A stretch of 64,000 nucleotides of DNA from Comamonadaceae bacterium OTU4NAUVB1 (GCA_024372625.1 CP099603.1:248001-312000), one strand, 5' to 3'. Positions 45,267-53,768 are shown, counted from the first letter of the stretch. Numbers and translations: made by a program. The notes: a model not told the origin generated them from the sequence alone.

Positions 45267-45918
45267 GGACGGGCACCCGCGCGATTTCCCGGGGCTCGGC
45301 CGCAGCATCCTGCTGGTGGGCGCGCACGCCGACGACGTCGAGCTCAACGCCGGCGGCTCGATCCACAAGTGGCGCGAGCAGGGACGCGACGTGCGCGTCG
45401 CGATCCTGGCGGGCGACGCGTCGCGCCCGCGCCATGTGGAGAGCCTGGCCGCCTGCATGCACCTGGACGTCGACCACGTCTACGCGATGGGCGGCCGGGA
45501 CACCTCGCTGCACGAGGGGATGCCGGGGCTGATCGAGGCCCTGGAGGCGATGCTGCGCGACCACGCCGTGGACACCGTGCTCACGCATTTCCACGCCGAC
45601 ACGCACCAGGACCATGTCAGCGCCTACCGGATCACGGTCGCGGCCGCGCGCAAGGTGCCGAACTTCCTGATGTTCAAGCCCACTTTCCCCAGCGGACGCA
45701 CCGACATCCCGTTCCAGCCGAACGTCGTGAGCCTGCTGTCGGTGGGCAACATGCTCGCCAAGGTGCGGGCGCTGGACGCCTTCAAGAGCCAGCGCGTGAA
45801 ATATGGCGACGAGAACTGGGGCCGCGCCATGCACGCGGTCGCGCAGGGCGACGCCTGGACCTACGCCGGCGTGCACGGCCATGCCGAGGTGTTCCAGCTC
45901 GGACGCATCCGGATCTGA
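45256..45918 (+). CDS. PIG-L family N-acetylglucosaminyl deacetylase-like protein
   Basis: A 220-residue zinc hydrolase of the GlcNAc-PI de-N-acetylase/BshB/MshB fold. The metal-binding motifs AHADDVELNAGG (the usual AHPDDxE) and HFHADTHQDHVSAY are present. It would remove an acetyl group from an N-acetylated sugar attached to a lipid, nucleotide or small molecule. The gene starts inside the end of the sugar transferase gene, so both are probably translated together, and the deacetylase may act on the lipid-linked product of that transferase. No signal peptide is seen, so it is cytoplasmic. Confidence 0.88.
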   Translation: MASEDGHPRDFPGLGRSILLVGAHADDVELNAGGSIHKWREQGRDVRVAILAGDASRPRHVESLAACMHLDVDHVYAMGGRDTSLHEGMPGLIEALEAMLRDHAVDTVLTHFHADTHQDHVSAYRITVAAARKVPNFLMFKPTFPSGRTDIPFQPNVVSLLSVGNMLAKVRALDAFKSQRVKYGDENWGRAMHAVAQGDAWTYAGVHGHAEVFQLGRIRI

Positions 45919-46011
45919 GCCGGCGCGCGCCGCCACTGCGTCGGTTCTTCTTACACGCAAGGGTGCGCAGTTCGCACGCCGCCGCCCCGCGCGGGGCCGG
46001 ACAGTGCAGCG

Positions 46012-46419
46012 ATGCTCAGTCGCATCATCTACAGCAGCCGTTCGCTGTGCAGCCCGTCCGAGGCGATGGCGCTGCTCGACCATGCGCGCGTCACCAACGC
46101 CCGCCGCGACATCACGGGCGCGCTGTACCTGGCCGACGGCCGGTTCCTCCAGTGCCTCGAAGGCGAGGAGGAGGTCCTCGCGCCCCTGCTCGAACGCATC
46201 CAGCGCGATCCCCGCCATGCCGACTGCCAGGTCCTCGACCGGCGGCCGATCTCCCGGCGCGTCTACACGGGCTGGTCCATGGCCTGGCTGCCGCCGTCGC
46301 CGAGCGCGGCCCTGATGATGAAGACGATCGTGGCGCAGGCCCTGCCGCAGGGCGGCCCTGACGCGCGCGCGGTGGGCGCCTTCTTCTACGCGATGGCCCA
46401 GATGGGCGAGTCCGAGTAG
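46012..46419 (+). CDS. BLUF-domain blue-light photoreceptor
   Basis: A 135-residue protein that is almost entirely a BLUF domain, which binds FAD non-covalently. The residues of the photoactive network are present: Tyr7 (RIIYSSRS), Asn29, Gln47 (GRFLQCLEG), Trp88 and Met90 (TGWSMAW). About 40 more residues form C-terminal helices (LMMKTIVAQALPQGG). Short BLUF proteins act by binding a partner, such as an EAL or transcription factor. It has its own upstream gap of 93 bp. It is convergent with the FeS photolyase gene, with 12 bp between their stops. Its partner cannot be named from sequence; nearby c-di-GMP enzymes are candidates. Confidence 0.92.
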   Translation: MLSRIIYSSRSLCSPSEAMALLDHARVTNARRDITGALYLADGRFLQCLEGEEEVLAPLLERIQRDPRHADCQVLDRRPISRRVYTGWSMAWLPPSPSAALMMKTIVAQALPQGGPDARAVGAFFYAMAQMGESE

Positions 46420-46431
46420 CGGCCGTGCCGC

Positions 46432-47979
46432 TCAGGGCGGCGGCGCCGTTCCCGGGCTTCCGACGCGGCCCTCGCGGACGTCGGTCGCCCGCCGGGCGAT
46501 CGCCTCGCGCTGGGCGCCGTCGAGCGACGCGAGCCGCCCGAGCTGGTGCGCGAGGCGGGGTTCACGGGCCAGCCGGTTTTCGTGGCGGACCATGAAGTCC
46601 CAGTACAGCGTGGTGAACGGGCAGGCGGTCTCGCCGTCGGAGCGCCCGGGGTCGTAGCGGCAGGTGGCGCACGGCCCGCCCATGCGCTCGATGTAGCGGC
46701 CCGTCGCGATGTAGGGCTTGCTGCCCATCAGCCCACCATCGGCGAACTGGCTCATGCCCAGCGTGTTGGGCAGCTCCACCCATTCGACCGCGTCGACGTA
46801 GACGGCCAGGTACCAGGCGTGCACCGCCTGCGGCCGCACGCCCATCAGCAGCGCGAACAGGCCGGTGACCATGAGGCGCTGGATGTGGTGGGCGTAGCCG
46901 TGGCGCAGCGTCTGGCGGATGGTCTCGCGCAGGCAGGCGAAATCCGTCTCGCCGTCCCAGTACCACGCGGGCAGGGCCGCCGTCGCGTCCAGCGCGTTGC
47001 GCGCCAGGTAGCCCGGCATCTGCGTCCAGTAGACCCCCCGCACGTACTCGCGCCAGCCCAGGATCTGGCGCACGAAGCCCTCGACGGCCGCGAGCGGCGC
47101 GCGGCCGGCGCGGTAGGCGGCCTCGGCCGCCGCGACCACCTCCCGCGCGCCGAGCAACTTCAGGTTGAGCGCCGCCGACAGCTGGGAGTGGTAGAGCCAG
47201 GGCTCGCCCGGCCACATGGCGTCCTGGTAGTGGCCGAAGGCCGGCAGGCGGTGGTCGATGAAGTCGCCCAGCGCGCGCAGCGCGTCCGCGCGCGTGACCG
47301 GCCAGTCGAAATCGTCGAGTTCGCCCGGATGGTCGGCGAAGCGCCGCGCCACCAGCCCCAGCACCTCGCGCGTCGTCGCGTCGGGCGCGAAGCGCGGCCG
47401 CGCGGGCAGCAGGCCGGGACCGGCGCGGCCGAAGGCACGGCGGTTGGCGCGGTCGTAGTTCCAGGCGCCGCCTTCCGGGCGGCCGTCGTCCGCCATCAGC
47501 ACGCCGTGGCGCCGGCGCAGCGCGCGGTAGAAGTACTCCAGGCGCAGCGGCCGGCCACCCAGTCCCCGCACGTAGGCCGCGAAGTCCCGCACCGTGAGGT
47601 GGAAGTGGCGGTCCGGACGCACGTCCAGGGGCACGCCGCGTTCGCGCGCGGTGGCCGAGAGCGCCTGCCACACGCGCCAGTCGCCCGGTGCCGTCATGAC
47701 CAGGCCCGCGGGGGCCAGCGCGTCGATGGCGGCCCCCAGTTCACCGGCCAGCGTGCCGGCGTTGCGCGCGTCGTCCAGGCGGACGTGACGCACCCGCCAG
47801 CCGCGCGCGACCAGGGCCTGGGAGAAGTGCCGCATGGCGGCGAGGAACATCGCGGTGCGCGGCTTCGCCGACCAGACGTGGGTCGACTCCTCGGCAACCT
47901 CGGCCATCCAGACCGCGTCGTGGTCCGGATCGAAGCCGTCGAAGGCGGCCGCGTCGTGATCGAGCTGGTCGCCCAGCAC
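46432..47979 (-). CDS. FeS-BCP photolyase/cryptochrome (PhrB-like, (6-4) photolyase type)
   Basis: A 515-residue flavoprotein of the bacterial iron-sulfur photolyase group. Four cysteines (349, 437, 440, 453) match the spacing of the [4Fe-4S] ligands of Agrobacterium PhrB. GWREYVRGVYW, AHHIQRLMVTGLFALL, YVDAVEWVELPNTLGMSQFADGG and GSKPYIATG form the FAD pocket. It should repair UV (6-4) photoproducts or sense light. The GTG at 47979 starts at VLGDQL and lacks about six residues of the first beta-strand. Upstream, in frame, an ATT at 48027 has AAGGA five bases before it and would add 16 residues (INALAAAGRPTRHLIL). The true start is probably upstream of 47979. Confidence 0.9.
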   Translation of the reverse strand: MLGDQLDHDAAAFDGFDPDHDAVWMAEVAEESTHVWSAKPRTAMFLAAMRHFSQALVARGWRVRHVRLDDARNAGTLAGELGAAIDALAPAGLVMTAPGDWRVWQALSATARERGVPLDVRPDRHFHLTVRDFAAYVRGLGGRPLRLEYFYRALRRRHGVLMADDGRPEGGAWNYDRANRRAFGRAGPGLLPARPRFAPDATTREVLGLVARRFADHPGELDDFDWPVTRADALRALGDFIDHRLPAFGHYQDAMWPGEPWLYHSQLSAALNLKLLGAREVVAAAEAAYRAGRAPLAAVEGFVRQILGWREYVRGVYWTQMPGYLARNALDATAALPAWYWDGETDFACLRETIRQTLRHGYAHHIQRLMVTGLFALLMGVRPQAVHAWYLAVYVDAVEWVELPNTLGMSQFADGGLMGSKPYIATGRYIERMGGPCATCRYDPGRSDGETACPFTTLYWDFMVRHENRLAREPRLAHQLGRLASLDGAQREAIARRATDVREGRVGSPGTAPPP

Positions 47980-48022
47980 CAGGATCAGGTGACGCGTCGG
48001 CCGCCCGGCGGCGGCGAGGGCG

Positions 48023-48103
48023 TTAATGGCCGTCCTTGCGCGACCCGCGCCGCACGCCGTTCCAGCCCGGTCGGCGGGCTCGGGCGTGCAGGAAACGGGT
48101 CAT
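48023..48103 (-). CDS. Possible 26-residue leader peptide upstream of the photolyase
   Basis: ATG 48103 is preceded by GAAAGG with 7 bp spacing and opens a 26-codon frame rich in Arg, ending in TAA at 48023-48025. Its stop overlaps the ATT candidate start of the photolyase (ATTAA), which would allow coupled translation. I do not recognise the peptide. It could be a genuine small protein or a chance frame. Confidence 0.35.
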   Translation of the reverse strand: MTRFLHARARRPGWNGVRRGSRKDGH

Positions 48104-48136
48104 GGAACGGCCTTTCGGAGTGCGGGGGTCGGAGGA

Positions 48137-48154
48137 GGGGGCCGACCGGCCCCC
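48137..48154. other. GC-rich hairpin near the hsp20/photolyase gap
   Basis: GGGGGCC-gacc-GGCCCCC forms a 7-bp perfect stem with a 4-base loop. It has no T-run on either side. It may slow or stop transcription that runs out of the Hsp20 genes. Confidence 0.35.
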
Positions 48155-48234
48155 GACGTCCGGGCGGCGGTGGAGACACCGAGGCCAACGAGGCTAGCGG
48201 CGTCCCGGTCCCGCCACGTGGGAGGGCGTCGCAT

Positions 48235-48253
48235 CCTGCGTAGGAAACGCAGG
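48235..48253 (-). terminator. Hairpin directly downstream of the hsp20 gene
   Basis: CCTGCGT-aggaa-ACGCAGG is a perfect 7-bp inverted repeat 15 bp past the hsp20 stop. A second GC-rich stem lies at 48137-48154. A clear U-tract is absent, so it may stabilise the mRNA end instead of acting as a classical terminator. Confidence 0.45.
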
Positions 48254-48268
48254 CCGGCCGGTCCGGCC

Positions 48269-48694
48269 TCAGGCCACGTTGACCTGGATGCGGCGCGGCT
48301 GAGCGTGCCCGGCCTTGGGGATCGTCAGCTTCAGCACGCCCTGCGCGAGTTCGGCCGACACCTTCTCGGCATCGAGTTCCTTGCTCAGCGTGAAGACGCG
48401 GCGCCAGCGCGCCAGGCCGATCTCGGTGTGCTGCGAGGTCAGGCCCTCGGGCAGGGTCATGTCCGACTCCGCCTCGATGATCAGCGTGTCGGCCTCGACC
48501 TGCAGGTCGAGCCGGTCGCGGCTCACGCCGGGCAGGTCGGCGTACAGGGTGATGCCCTGGGCGTCCTCGATCACGTCGACCGGTGGGGTCAGCGTGGCCT
48601 CGCCCTGACGGGCGCGCCGCTTCGCGTCGGCGCCGGCCCCGGCGGAGGCGGACGGATCGCGGGTGGCGGACGTGGTCTGGATGTCGTTGCTCAT
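48269..48694 (-). CDS. Hsp20/alpha-crystallin small heat-shock protein
   Basis: A 141-residue chaperone. After an Ala/Gly-rich N-terminus, the alpha-crystallin domain runs from PPVDVIEDAQGITLYADLPG through FTLSKELDAEKVSAELAQG to GVLKLTIPKA. The C-terminal RRIQVNVA has the I-x-V motif that locks oligomers. GAAGGAG precedes the ATG at 48694. The second Hsp20 gene is 47 bp upstream, so they form a pair that may co-assemble. It prevents aggregation of unfolded proteins. Confidence 0.93.
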   Translation of the reverse strand: MSNDIQTTSATRDPSASAGAGADAKRRARQGEATLTPPVDVIEDAQGITLYADLPGVSRDRLDLQVEADTLIIEAESDMTLPEGLTSQHTEIGLARWRRVFTLSKELDAEKVSAELAQGVLKLTIPKAGHAQPRRIQVNVA

Positions 48695-48741
48695 GGCGTT
48701 GCTCCTTCGTTCGGTTGGATGTCGGGGTTCGGGTGCGGCCC

Positions 48742-49182
48742 TCACTGGACCGGGATGCGGCGCGGCTGGGCCGAGGCGCGGCGCTGCACGGTGATGTGCA
48801 GGAGGCCGTCGCGCAGCCTGGCCTCGACCGCTTCCGGATCGGCATCGTCGGGCAGCGTCAGCACGCGGCGGAAGCGGCCGTCGAAGCGCTCGTTGACGTG
48901 CAGGGTGGACTGCTTGGCGTCCGGGCCGGGCAGGCCGGTGCGGCGCTCGCCGGCGATCGTCAGCAGGCCGCGCTCGAGGTTCACCTCGAGCGAGTCCGGG
49001 TCGATGCCCGGCGCGAAGGCGTAGACCTCGATGGACTGCGGCGTGCCACCGACGTTGAGCGCCGGAAAGCCGTGGCGGGCGGCCCCCCGGATGGCGGGAG
49101 AGGGGTCGAAGGCCTGTTGCATGTCGCGTTGCAGGCGATCGATCTCGGCGAAGAGGTCGCGCGGGAAGAGGGATCGGTACAT
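48742..49182 (-). CDS. Hsp20/alpha-crystallin small heat-shock protein
   Basis: A 146-residue small heat-shock protein, MYRSLFPRDLFAEIDRLQRD at the N-terminus, then the alpha-crystallin domain (SIEVYAFAPGIDPDSLEVNL, ERFDGRFRRVLTLPDDADPE, LRDGLLHITVQRR). The tail RRIPVQ keeps the I-x-V motif in part. I chose ATG 49182, which has CGGAG 8-9 bp upstream. It is the first gene of the pair. A CTTGAAA (49281-49287, minus strand) lies about 100 bp upstream and fits a heat-shock sigma factor -35 element, though the -10 is not clear. Confidence 0.93.
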   Translation of the reverse strand: MYRSLFPRDLFAEIDRLQRDMQQAFDPSPAIRGAARHGFPALNVGGTPQSIEVYAFAPGIDPDSLEVNLERGLLTIAGERRTGLPGPDAKQSTLHVNERFDGRFRRVLTLPDDADPEAVEARLRDGLLHITVQRRASAQPRRIPVQ

Positions 49183-49280
49183 GGTGAACATCTCCGGTTG
49201 ACGGGTTGGACGACGTGTCGCCGGCGCCGGTTCGGACGGCATCGGCGGCCCCACCGGGGAACTAGGAGCGGGCGAAAACT

Positions 49281-49287
49281 TTTCAAG
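49281..49287 (-). promoter_or_regulatory. Sigma-32-like -35 element upstream of hsp20 pair
   Basis: CTTGAAA on the minus strand matches the heat-shock -35 consensus and lies about 100 bp upstream of the first Hsp20 start. A matching CCCCAT-type -10 at the right spacing is not seen, so this is weak. Confidence 0.35.
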
Positions 49288-49413
49288 GGGATTTTTCGCG
49301 CGACCGCGCGCGGCGCTTTCAACGCGCTTTTCATCGCGCCGTCATGCGCGGCCGGCAGCATCCGCCGCGCACCGATCACCACAACCCTGACCGCCCCGAG
49401 CGCGTCCATTTCA

Positions 49414-50865
49414 ATGCAACGCACCCCCTTTCGCGCCACCCCGGCGCTGCTGGCACTGACGGCGGCCGCCGTCGCCACGGTCCTCGCGTCCTGCGGCGGC
49501 GACGGCGGCGAGGCCGCCTGGCCCCCCGCCGCCACGGCCGACGCCCGGGTCAAGGCGGCCTGGGTCGAACTCGGCGCCGACGGCCAGACGATCGTGCGCG
49601 CTATCACCTCGGCCGACGCCTGCCCGGTGATCTCGCTGGACGGCGTCGTCGCGCCGATGACCCTGCGCGCGGCCGCCGGCACCGCCGCCCAGCGCACCAC
49701 GGCCAGCGATGCGGCCGACTCCAAGCCCTCGGCGTTTCCCGTCACCACCTGCGAGAGCCGGCCGAGGGCCGGGACCCTGGCCGCGAGCGTCGCCGGCCGC
49801 GCGCTGCCGCTGCCCAAGGCGCAGCCCCGGCGCATCGCCGTGCTGGCCGACACCGGCTGCCGCATGAAGAAGGCCGACAACGCCTTCCAGGCCTGCAACG
49901 ACGCCACGGCCTGGCCGTTCGTGACCATCGCCGCCACCATCGCGTCGATGCGGCCCGACCTCGTCATGCACATCGGCGACTACCACTACCGCGAGAACGC
50001 GTGTCCGACCGACATCGCCGGCTGCCGCGACAGCCCCTGGGGCTACGGCTGGGACACCTGGGAGGCCGACCTGTTCGCGCCGGCCGCGCCGCTGCTGGCC
50101 GCCGCCCCCTGGGTGATGGGTCGCGGGAACCACGAGGAGTGCGCGCGCGGCGGCCAGGGCTGGATGCGCTTCCTGGACACGCGCGCCTACGGCGCCACGC
50201 TCAGCTGCGACGCGCCGGCCAACGACAACGCCGCCAACTTCAGCGCGCCCTACGCCGTGCCGCTGGGCGGCGACACGCAGGTCGTGGTGTTCGACTCGGC
50301 CAAGGCCGGCACCGCCGCTTTCGGCGCGTCCGACTTCAAGTTCCCGATCTACCAGGCCCAGTTCCGCCAGGTGGCCGCGCTGGTGGCCGACACGTCGAAG
50401 ACCTCGCTGTTCGCCAACCACCATCCGATCCTGGCCTTCGCGCCCATCGCCGGCGGCGCGCCCGTGCCGGGCAACCTGGGGCTGCAGGCGGTCATGCGCA
50501 CGCTGGAGCCGACGGCCTACTACCCCGAGGGCGTGAAGATCGCGCTGCACGGCCACGTGCACGACTTCCAGGCGCTGAACTTCGCGAGCGCGCACCCGGC
50601 GACCTTCGTCACGGGCAACGGCGGCGACAACGTGGACGTCAACCTGCCCGACCCGTTCCCGGCCGGGCTCGCGCCCGCGCCCGGCGTGACGCTCGAGCGC
50701 ATCACCCACACCAACACCTTCGGCTTCATGATGATGGAGCGCGACGCGGAGGCCGGGTCGGCGTGGCGCTACCTCGCCTACACCCGGGACGGCAAGCTGC
50801 TCACCACCTGCGTGCCGACGGGCTCGAAGATCGCCTGCGACAGGACGGGCTTCCTCGCGCCGTGA
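49414..50865 (+). CDS. Exported metallophosphoesterase lipoprotein
   Basis: A 483-residue secreted enzyme. The signal ends in a lipobox-like LASC followed by GGDGGE. The calcineurin-like metal motifs are in order: DTGCRM, HIGDYHYREN, GRGNHEEC, NHHPIL and HGHVHDF. These bind two metal ions and hydrolyse a phosphate ester. The region between the signal and the first motif is a beta-rich domain with Cys pairs, probably disulfide-bonded. Its stop overlaps the GTG of the di-heme peroxidase gene by 4 bp (GTGA), so they are co-translated. The substrate is unknown. Confidence 0.87.
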   Translation: MQRTPFRATPALLALTAAAVATVLASCGGDGGEAAWPPAATADARVKAAWVELGADGQTIVRAITSADACPVISLDGVVAPMTLRAAAGTAAQRTTASDAADSKPSAFPVTTCESRPRAGTLAASVAGRALPLPKAQPRRIAVLADTGCRMKKADNAFQACNDATAWPFVTIAATIASMRPDLVMHIGDYHYRENACPTDIAGCRDSPWGYGWDTWEADLFAPAAPLLAAAPWVMGRGNHEECARGGQGWMRFLDTRAYGATLSCDAPANDNAANFSAPYAVPLGGDTQVVVFDSAKAGTAAFGASDFKFPIYQAQFRQVAALVADTSKTSLFANHHPILAFAPIAGGAPVPGNLGLQAVMRTLEPTAYYPEGVKIALHGHVHDFQALNFASAHPATFVTGNGGDNVDVNLPDPFPAGLAPAPGVTLERITHTNTFGFMMMERDAEAGSAWRYLAYTRDGKLLTTCVPTGSKIACDRTGFLAP

Positions 50866-52166
50866 CGCGCCCCGCCCCGATCGCCCGGACGGCGGCCTGG
50901 CTGGCCGCGCTGCTCGCCGCCCTGTCCATGGCGCACGCCGCCCCGGCGGGCGACGCGCCGCGCGTGGTCGGCCACGTGGGCGACACGCCGCGCTACGCGG
51001 CCATCGTCCCGGCCGCGCGGCCCCTGGCGCCGCCCGCGCCGGAGGACGTCGCGCTGGGCCGCCGGCTGTTCGAGGACACCCGCCTGTCGCGCCCGCGCGG
51101 CACCAGTTGCGCGAGCTGCCACGATCCCGCCAGGGGCTTCACCAGCTTCAACGGCGGGCGCGACGGCGTGGCTGGCGGCAGCGTGCGCGCCCGCCTGGGC
51201 ACGCGCAACCCGCCCGCGCTGACCTACGCGCGCTACCTGCCGCCGCTCTATTTCTATCAGGACGACGACGCCCAGGCGCCCGCGCCCTTCGGCGGCCTGA
51301 TGCTCGACGGCCGTGCCGACACCCTGGCCGCGCAGGCGCGCGAGCCGCTGCTCGCGCGCCACGAGATGAACCTGGGCACCCCGCGCGCGGCGATGCGGCG
51401 GCTGCGGGAGGCGGGCTACGAAGCCGCGTTCGAGGCCCGCCATGGCGCCGGCGTGCTGCGCGATCCGCGCCGCGCGCTCGACGCCTTCGGCCACAGCCTG
51501 GAGGCCTACCTGCGCAGCGACGCGCTGTCGCCGTTCGACTCGCGCTTCGACGACGCGCTGCGCGGCGGGCCCGCCCTGAGCGCGCGCGAGCAGCGCGGCC
51601 TGGCGATCTTCCGCGACCCCGACCGCGGCAACTGCGCGTCCTGCCACAGCGTGAGTGCGACCTCGAACAACCCGGCGCGCTCCCTGTTCACCGACTTCGG
51701 CTACGAGGCGCTGGGCGTGCCGCGCAACCGCGCGCTGCCGGCCAACGCGCGCGCCGACGCCTACGACGTCGGCCTGTGCCGCACCGCCCGGGACCGTCGC
51801 TGGCCCGACGCCCAGGCGTGGTGCGGCTACTTCCGCACGCCCAGCCTGCGCAACGTGGCGGTGCGCGAGCGCTTCATGCACAACGGCGTGTTCACCTCGC
51901 TGCGCGACGCGGTGGCCTTCTACGCCACGCGCTCGACCGACCCGCAGCGCTGGTACGGCCGCCATCCCGCGTTCGACGACCTGCCCGGGGCGCTGCGCGG
52001 CAACGTCAACGTCGCGAGCACCCCGCTCAACCGGCGCGCGGGCGGCGCGCCGGCGCTCGGCGAGGACGACATCGACGCGCTCGTCGCGTTCCTGGGCACC
52101 CTGACCGACCGGCGCCACGCGGCGGTGCTCCCGGCGCCGACGCCAACGCCGACGCCCGCGCGCTGA
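50862..52166 (+). CDS. Di-heme cytochrome c peroxidase/MauG-type protein
   Basis: A 434-residue periplasmic cytochrome. It has a signal peptide (TAAWLAALLAALSMAHA), two heme c motifs CASCH (in GTSCASCHDPARGF and GNCASCHSVS), and the peroxidase-family blocks LGRRLFEDTRLS, LMLDGRADTLAAQA, and RTPSLRNVAVRERFMHNGVF. This class uses heme pairs to reduce H2O2 or oxidise a protein partner, as MauG does. The end is a repeat of Thr-Pro. The overlap with the phosphoesterase gene suggests a linked role, such as maturing or oxidising that exported protein. The electron donor is not evident. Confidence 0.88.
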   Translation: MTRPAPIARTAAWLAALLAALSMAHAAPAGDAPRVVGHVGDTPRYAAIVPAARPLAPPAPEDVALGRRLFEDTRLSRPRGTSCASCHDPARGFTSFNGGRDGVAGGSVRARLGTRNPPALTYARYLPPLYFYQDDDAQAPAPFGGLMLDGRADTLAAQAREPLLARHEMNLGTPRAAMRRLREAGYEAAFEARHGAGVLRDPRRALDAFGHSLEAYLRSDALSPFDSRFDDALRGGPALSAREQRGLAIFRDPDRGNCASCHSVSATSNNPARSLFTDFGYEALGVPRNRALPANARADAYDVGLCRTARDRRWPDAQAWCGYFRTPSLRNVAVRERFMHNGVFTSLRDAVAFYATRSTDPQRWYGRHPAFDDLPGALRGNVNVASTPLNRRAGGAPALGEDDIDALVAFLGTLTDRRHAAVLPAPTPTPTPAR

Positions 52167-52334
52167 ACGAACGACCCGGCGCCGGCCGGGCGATCCGACG
52201 ATCTGGCACCCGGATGCCGGCTTATTCCGGGGAAGGGCGCGCGCGCGCCGGGGGAGACTGCGCCAGCCCCTCGCGCCGTGCCGCGGCGCGAATGGGGTCC
52301 TCGGCCATCCGCCGTCCATTGCCAGGAACGTCCC

Positions 52335-53768
52335 GTGATCCTCTCCGCCCTTGCCGCTCCGGTCGAAGACCTCGACGAGCGCGACCGTCTGCGCGCGCTC
52401 GACGCGCTGCAGATCCTCGACACCTTCCCCGAGGCAGTCTTCGACGACCTGGCCTGGCTGGCGGGACGGCTGTGCGACGTGCCCATTAGCCTGGTGACGC
52501 TGGTGGCCGCCGAGCACGCCTGGTTCAAGGCGCGGTGCGGACTGGCGCACGAGCGCATGCCGCGCAAGGAGGCCTTCTGCGCGCACGCGCTGGCGCAGGA
52601 CGACATCCTGGAGGTCCGCGACGCGCGCGCGGACCCGCGTTTCGCCGACCTGGCCCCCGTGACCGGCGCGCCCCACGTCCGCTTCTACGCGGGCGCGCTG
52701 GTGCGGGGCGCGCAGGGCCATCGCCTGGGCACCCTGTGCGTGCTGGACACCCGTCCGCGCACCCTGAGCGAGGACCAGCGCGAGGGCCTGCGACGCCTGG
52801 CGCGGCGGGCCAGCGAGGCCCTGGAGACCCGGCGCCAGCGCATGCTCGCGCAGAGCCGCGAGGCGGCCGTCGCCGAGCTGCTCGACGTGCTGCCCGACGG
52901 CGTCGTGACCTGCGACGCGACCGGCGCGCTGCGCGAATTCAACGCCGCCTCGCGCGAGTGGCACGGCGTCGACGCGCGCCACTGCGCGCCCGCGGACTGG
53001 GCGCGCCATTTCGGCCTGTACGACGAGCGCGGCGAGGTCCTGTTGGAACCCTCGCGCATCCCGCTGGCCCGGGCCTGGAACGGCGAGCGCGTGCGCGGCC
53101 AGACCATCGTCATCCGCCGGCCGGACCGCCCGCCGCGCACCGTGAGCTGCAACGCGAATCCGCTGCTGGGGCTCGACGGCGCGATCCTGGGGGCGGTGTG
53201 CACCATGCACGACGTCACGGCCCAGATCCGGGTCGCGCAACTGATGGAGAAGATGGCGCTGACCGACGACCTGACCGGCCTGCCCAACCGCGCGGCCTGG
53301 TTCGCCGAACTCGACCGGGCGGTGGCCTGGGGGCGGCGCAGCGACCACGGCGTGGCCGTGATGTTCATGGACCTGGACGGCTTCAAGCAGATCAACGACG
53401 TGCTCGGCCATGCCGCGGGCGACGAGGTGCTGCGGCAGTTCAGCCAGCGCCTGCGCCAGGCGTGCCGCGGCTGCGACTTCATCGCGCGCCTGTCGGGCGA
53501 CGAATTCGTGGTGCGCCTGCAGGGGCTGGGTGCCGATCCGCTGGACCTCGACCGGATCGCGCGCCGCATCCACCAGTCCATGGCCAGCGGCATCCGCTGG
53601 AACGGCCGCGACATCGCCGTGGCCTGCAGCATCGGCTTCGCCATGGAATGGGGCCCCGACGTCGATGCCGCGCGGCTGATGGAGAAGGCCGACCAGGCGA
53701 TGTACGTCGCCAAGCGCGACAAGTCGCTGGCCTTCTCGGCCACGCTGGACGCACCGCTGACGGCCTGA
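52335..53768 (+). CDS. GAF-PAS-GGDEF diguanylate cyclase
   Basis: A 477-residue cytoplasmic signalling protein. The GAF domain (about 10-165) shows FDDLAWLAGRLCDVPISLVTLV and LGTLCVLDTRPRTL. A PAS domain (about 180-300) follows with LLDVLPDGVVTCDATG. The GGDEF domain has DDLTGLPNRAAWF, MDLDGFKQINDVLGHAAGDE and the active site RLSGDEFV, an accepted S-for-G variant of the motif. I see no RxxD inhibitory site next to it. The start is GTG 52335, which has AGGAA upstream. It should raise c-di-GMP in response to an unknown ligand. It is on the same strand as the peroxidase gene but 168 bp away. Confidence 0.9.
   Translation: MILSALAAPVEDLDERDRLRALDALQILDTFPEAVFDDLAWLAGRLCDVPISLVTLVAAEHAWFKARCGLAHERMPRKEAFCAHALAQDDILEVRDARADPRFADLAPVTGAPHVRFYAGALVRGAQGHRLGTLCVLDTRPRTLSEDQREGLRRLARRASEALETRRQRMLAQSREAAVAELLDVLPDGVVTCDATGALREFNAASREWHGVDARHCAPADWARHFGLYDERGEVLLEPSRIPLARAWNGERVRGQTIVIRRPDRPPRTVSCNANPLLGLDGAILGAVCTMHDVTAQIRVAQLMEKMALTDDLTGLPNRAAWFAELDRAVAWGRRSDHGVAVMFMDLDGFKQINDVLGHAAGDEVLRQFSQRLRQACRGCDFIARLSGDEFVVRLQGLGADPLDLDRIARRIHQSMASGIRWNGRDIAVACSIGFAMEWGPDVDAARLMEKADQAMYVAKRDKSLAFSATLDAPLTA

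Noticed and set aside
46012..47979. BLUF and photolyase as an operon
   Set aside because: They are convergent, so they cannot share a transcript.
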